From: Myxococcales bacterium
Lineage (GTDB): Bacteria; Myxococcota_A; Polyangia; Palsa-1104
Assembly (NCBI GenBank): GCA_023248835.1
Contig: JAHFDU010000216.1
Coordinates: forward strand, 1 to 6,932
Length of the DNA: 6,932 nt
Direction: 5' to 3'
Within the stretch, counting starts at the first letter, position 1, and each line of letters starts with the position of its first letter. A program made the position numbers and the translations under genes. Shown piece by piece: positions 4,877 through 6,932 of the stretch. Below the pieces are notes generated by a model. The model was given only the letters and a program-made list of their open reading frames with translations, was not told the origin of the DNA and ran no database searches.

Positions 4877-6289
4877 TTAATCCTCTCTCCAGTAGAGCCA
4901 GGTACCTTGTCGATCGTTGGGATCGCTCGACTGGGTGTTTTGATTGGTATGTTGTGTGTCCCATATCGCTCGAACGCGCACCTGGACTTTTTTTTCTCGG
5001 CCGCGCTGCACGGTGCCGGTCGACTCGAGACGATAGGTACGCCGCGGTCCGACCTTGATGAGTTGTCCGAGTTTGCCGGCATCGAGCGGAATGCCAGCCA
5101 TTCCCGGTGGCAGCTGAATCGGCAGCTGCGAATTGCCGGGCAGCCCCAAAACTTTTTTGAGCGCACCCTCCGGGTCAGTGACCCATTGCACAAACTCCTC
5201 CTGGGTGTTCATCGGGAATATCTTGGCCATCCCCATGATCTGCTGCGACAACGCCGCCACCGTGTTGTCGTCGAGCAGTTGCGGATTGTTCTGGGCGTCG
5301 TCTTTGGCCGAGGCGCGGATGATCGCGGCCATCAGCGGCCAGTTGTCGGGAATGATCGCAGTGACGTTGACTTTGCAACTGCCGTAAACGGTGAACATCG
5401 AACCGAACGATCCCCAAAACTCGTCGACCGCTCCACGCACCAGTTTGACCTCTTCGGCCGAGTCGTAAAAATTGTTGCGCGCCTTGTACGCGTCGCGACC
5501 GCTGTCGTAGCGATAATCTTCGCCCGCTGAGCTGGTGTTGGGAGTTGTCCCCGGAATCACCGGTTGAAAACGCGACTCATCGACGTCGGCCCAGTCAAGC
5601 AACGCGCGCGTGACGTCAAGACGAGCATTGTCATCGCGCGTGTTGTCGTCGCGATCGATGGCGTGGCCTTCCGCGTCGAGCGGACCAAAAAGTCGGTTGT
5701 AGCGCGGCGGCCAGAACAGCGCGTCCAAAATTTTGTACATCCCCTGCTGGCGCGCACCGTCATTGAGTCCACCACCACAGTTGAGATTGAGTCGCCCATC
5801 GTCAGACGACATCTCGACATCAAAGCTGGCCTCTTTGCCCACTCCCATGCCTTTCATTTGGGTGACATCGACGCCAAACATTCCGGCCAGACCCTGGCGC
5901 TCATCGTCGGGACCGCCAAACGCGCGCAGCAGATAGGGCGAAAATTCGCTAATCTGAATGTCGCCGAGCTCTTTGCGGTGGGCGTCGAGCACCGACTGTT
6001 GCACTTTGATGAGCAGGCGCGAAAGCTGAATACCGGCGCGCGCCAAATACTCGGCGCGCAATTGATCACGCGCGTTGGCGGCGGCCTCCAAATCGACGCG
6101 CGCGTTATAGGCAAAATCGCTGACGATCGCGCCCAAAATCGCCAGCGTCACCGCCACAATAATCAACGCCACGCCACGCTGGCGGGAGGGGACGGACTTA
6201 ACAACTTTACATCTTGAGCGCTCTAACGTTGCTCTGTCAGTCTTTTTGGGCATTTGCGCAGTTGTTAAGTTGTTAAGTCCGTCCCCCAT
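4877..6289 (-). CDS. gspK: Type II secretion system minor pseudopilin GspK
   Basis: GspK is the large minor pseudopilin that caps the GspI-J-K tip complex of the T2SS pseudopilus. The 470-residue product has a prepilin peptidase site at RQRG39|V40-ALIIV, then a hydrophobic helix (40-58) that lacks the Glu at mature position +5, as is usual for GspK. Family signatures follow: SSDDGRLNLN (161-170), LLDWADVDE (230-238), YKARNNFYDSAEEVKLVRG (268-286), FTVYGSCKVNV (299-309), and a C-terminal WLYWRED. Cys171 and Cys305 fall in two conserved loops and could pair. The ATG at 6289 overlaps the gspJ stop as TGATG, with no Shine-Dalgarno sequence, so coupled re-initiation is likely. The oddity is the leader: codons 2-34 are exactly a 99-bp inverted-repeat element. 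Another possible start is Met13 (6253), also inside the element and also without a visible ribosome binding site. Confidence 0.93.
   Translation of the reverse strand: MGDGLNNLTTAQMPKKTDRATLERSRCKVVKSVPSRQRGVALIIVAVTLAILGAIVSDFAYNARVDLEAAANARDQLRAEYLARAGIQLSRLLIKVQQSVLDAHRKELGDIQISEFSPYLLRAFGGPDDERQGLAGMFGVDVTQMKGMGVGKEASFDVEMSSDDGRLNLNCGGGLNDGARQQGMYKILDALFWPPRYNRLFGPLDAEGHAIDRDDNTRDDNARLDVTRALLDWADVDESRFQPVIPGTTPNTSSAGEDYRYDSGRDAYKARNNFYDSAEEVKLVRGAVDEFWGSFGSMFTVYGSCKVNVTAIIPDNWPLMAAIIRASAKDDAQNNPQLLDDNTVAALSQQIMGMAKIFPMNTQEEFVQWVTDPEGALKKVLGLPGNSQLPIQLPPGMAGIPLDAGKLGQLIKVGPRRTYRLESTGTVQRGREKKVQVRVRAIWDTQHTNQNTQSSDPNDRQGTWLYWRED
4881..4887 (-). promoter_or_regulatory. Ribosome binding site of gspL
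   Basis: The minus strand reads GAGAGGA, five bases before the ATG at 4875 and inside the last codons of gspK. It fixes the gspL start and rejects the long upstream extension of that frame, which overlaps gspK. Confidence 0.7.
6188..6286. mobile_element. 99-bp MITE/REP-like element with perfect 20-bp inverted ends, inside the gspK leader
   Basis: The left arm GGGGACGGACTTAACAACTT (6188-6207) is the exact reverse complement of 6267-6286. The arms flank 59 bases that include an 8-bp palindrome GAGCGCTC (6216-6223) and a tandem duplication of TTGTTAAG (6262-6269, 6270-6277) overlapping the right arm. The element starts directly after the gspK ATG and spans exactly 33 stop-free codons. No target-site duplication is evident and no transposase is encoded, so non-autonomous spread is inferred. 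The GGGACGGACTTAAC end resembles a dispersed bacterial repeat I recall, which needs a database comparison. Confidence 0.8.
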
Positions 6290-6932
6290 CAGTCAACCGC
6301 TTTCAGGTTGAGCGCCTCTTGCATCATGACGCGCACCACCGTCTGGAACGGCACCTCTTGGCCGCGCTCGTCGCGCACCGTCAGGGTGATTCGTATCCGC
6401 GACGGCAGTCGATCGGGCTGGCCATCGGCGCTGGTGGTGACCCACTCGTCGCGCCACTGTTTGTCGCGCGCGTCGTAGTAGTCGAGTTTGAGCCGCACCA
6501 CGTCATCGCACACCATATTGGTCTCGCCCGCGGCTTCTTCTGGTTTCAGGTTCGACAATCGCCGGGTTTCCCGACGGTAAAGATTGTGTTTGCGCGAGTC
6601 GTCGCGATCGCGGCCGCCAAAATAGAGCACCTGCGCGGTATCGCTCTCGGCGACATCTTCATAGAGCCGCTGGTGGCCAAAATAGGAAAAGCGCAGCTCG
6701 TCGATGTCAGATCGCCGCTTCCCCATGAAGAACGTTCGCCGCTCCGGCAGCGTGGTGTCTTCGTTTTGCGACAAATAGGCCATCGACACTTCGCGCGCCA
6801 TCCGCTCAAGCGCAATCCGCACCGTTCGATAGCGCCCCGCCTGCGCCTCGACCGCAGCTTTGGTCTTGATCGTGCTGGAAAACGAACTCCACACCAGCGT
6901 CGTCACGGTGGCGACAATACCAACCGCAATCA
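6289..6932 (-). CDS. gspJ: Type II secretion system minor pseudopilin GspJ, 5' end missing
   Basis: GspJ is a minor pseudopilin of the I-J-K tip complex that primes pseudopilus assembly. The window cuts it inside its N-terminal membrane helix: the frame is open from 6930 and reads IAVGIVATVTTLVW before a long amphipathic helix with RTVRIALERMAREVSMAYLSQ, the pseudopilin spine typical of GspJ. The C-terminal part is a beta-rich globular domain with DELRFSYFGHQRLYED, AQVLYFGGR and a late DRLPSRIRITLTV strand. A GTG at 6906 could be mistaken for the start, but it lies within the hydrophobic helix and would remove the leader and cleavage site. About 213 residues are visible, and perhaps 15-25 are missing (estimated from the family's usual leader). 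The stop overlaps the gspK start by one base. Confidence 0.9.
   Translation of the reverse strand, partial: IAVGIVATVTTLVWSSFSSTIKTKAAVEAQAGRYRTVRIALERMAREVSMAYLSQNEDTTLPERRTFFMGKRRSDIDELRFSYFGHQRLYEDVAESDTAQVLYFGGRDRDDSRKHNLYRRETRRLSNLKPEEAAGETNMVCDDVVRLKLDYYDARDKQWRDEWVTTSADGQPDRLPSRIRITLTVRDERGQEVPFQTVVRVMMQEALNLKAVD

Noticed and set aside
4877..5193. Upstream extension of the gspL frame
   Set aside because: It overlaps the gspK coding region. The family's N-terminus begins at 4875 with a good ribosome binding site, so the extension is chance.
5564..6217. 217-codon plus-strand frame opposite gspK
   Set aside because: It is antisense to a gene with clear GspK motifs along its whole length. 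It has no membrane or domain features of its own.

Overview
The window is the 3' part of a type II secretion (T2SS, Gsp) operon on the minus strand, converging on a rhomboid protease gene on the plus strand. In transcription order the operon reads gspJ (its start lies off the right edge), gspK, gspL, gspM, gspN. Two features point to a Deltaproteobacteria/Myxococcota-type organism or a relative: the GspL has a complete PilM-like actin-fold domain fused to a PilN-like part, and the distal gene is the long GspN found in those groups. The DNA is moderately GC-rich. The species cannot be named from the sequence.

Layout, left to right: a rhomboid intramembrane serine protease (to 815, frame open to the left edge); a 28-bp convergent gap; gspN (844-2244); gspM (2241-2837, sharing a GTGA overlap with gspN); a 433-bp gene-free spacer made almost entirely of repeats (2838-3270); gspL (3271-4875); gspK (4877-6289, one base from gspL); and gspJ (6289 to the right edge, stop overlapping the gspK start as TGATG). 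GspJ and GspK are minor pseudopilins of the pseudopilus tip. GspL and GspM form the inner-membrane platform that joins the pseudopilus to the secretion ATPase. GspN is an accessory bitopic membrane protein. The earlier genes (gspC-I) must lie off the right edge or elsewhere.

The unusual content is repeat DNA placed inside this otherwise tightly packed operon. First, a 99-bp element with perfect 20-bp inverted ends sits immediately after the gspK start codon. It is exactly 33 codons long and stop-free in the gspK frame, and removing it in silico restores a short leader, M-SRQRG|VALIIV, of the kind typical of GspK. Second, the gspL-gspM spacer is a nested set of inverted repeats: heptamer arrays outermost, a 14-bp pair inside them and a REP-like palindrome at the core. 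It also carries 17-bp and 13-bp tandem repeats and a small hairpin. Both can be read as mobile or REP/MITE-like insertions that the operon tolerates and that may affect its expression. I found no RNA genes, CRISPR arrays, transposase genes or convincing rho-independent terminators.
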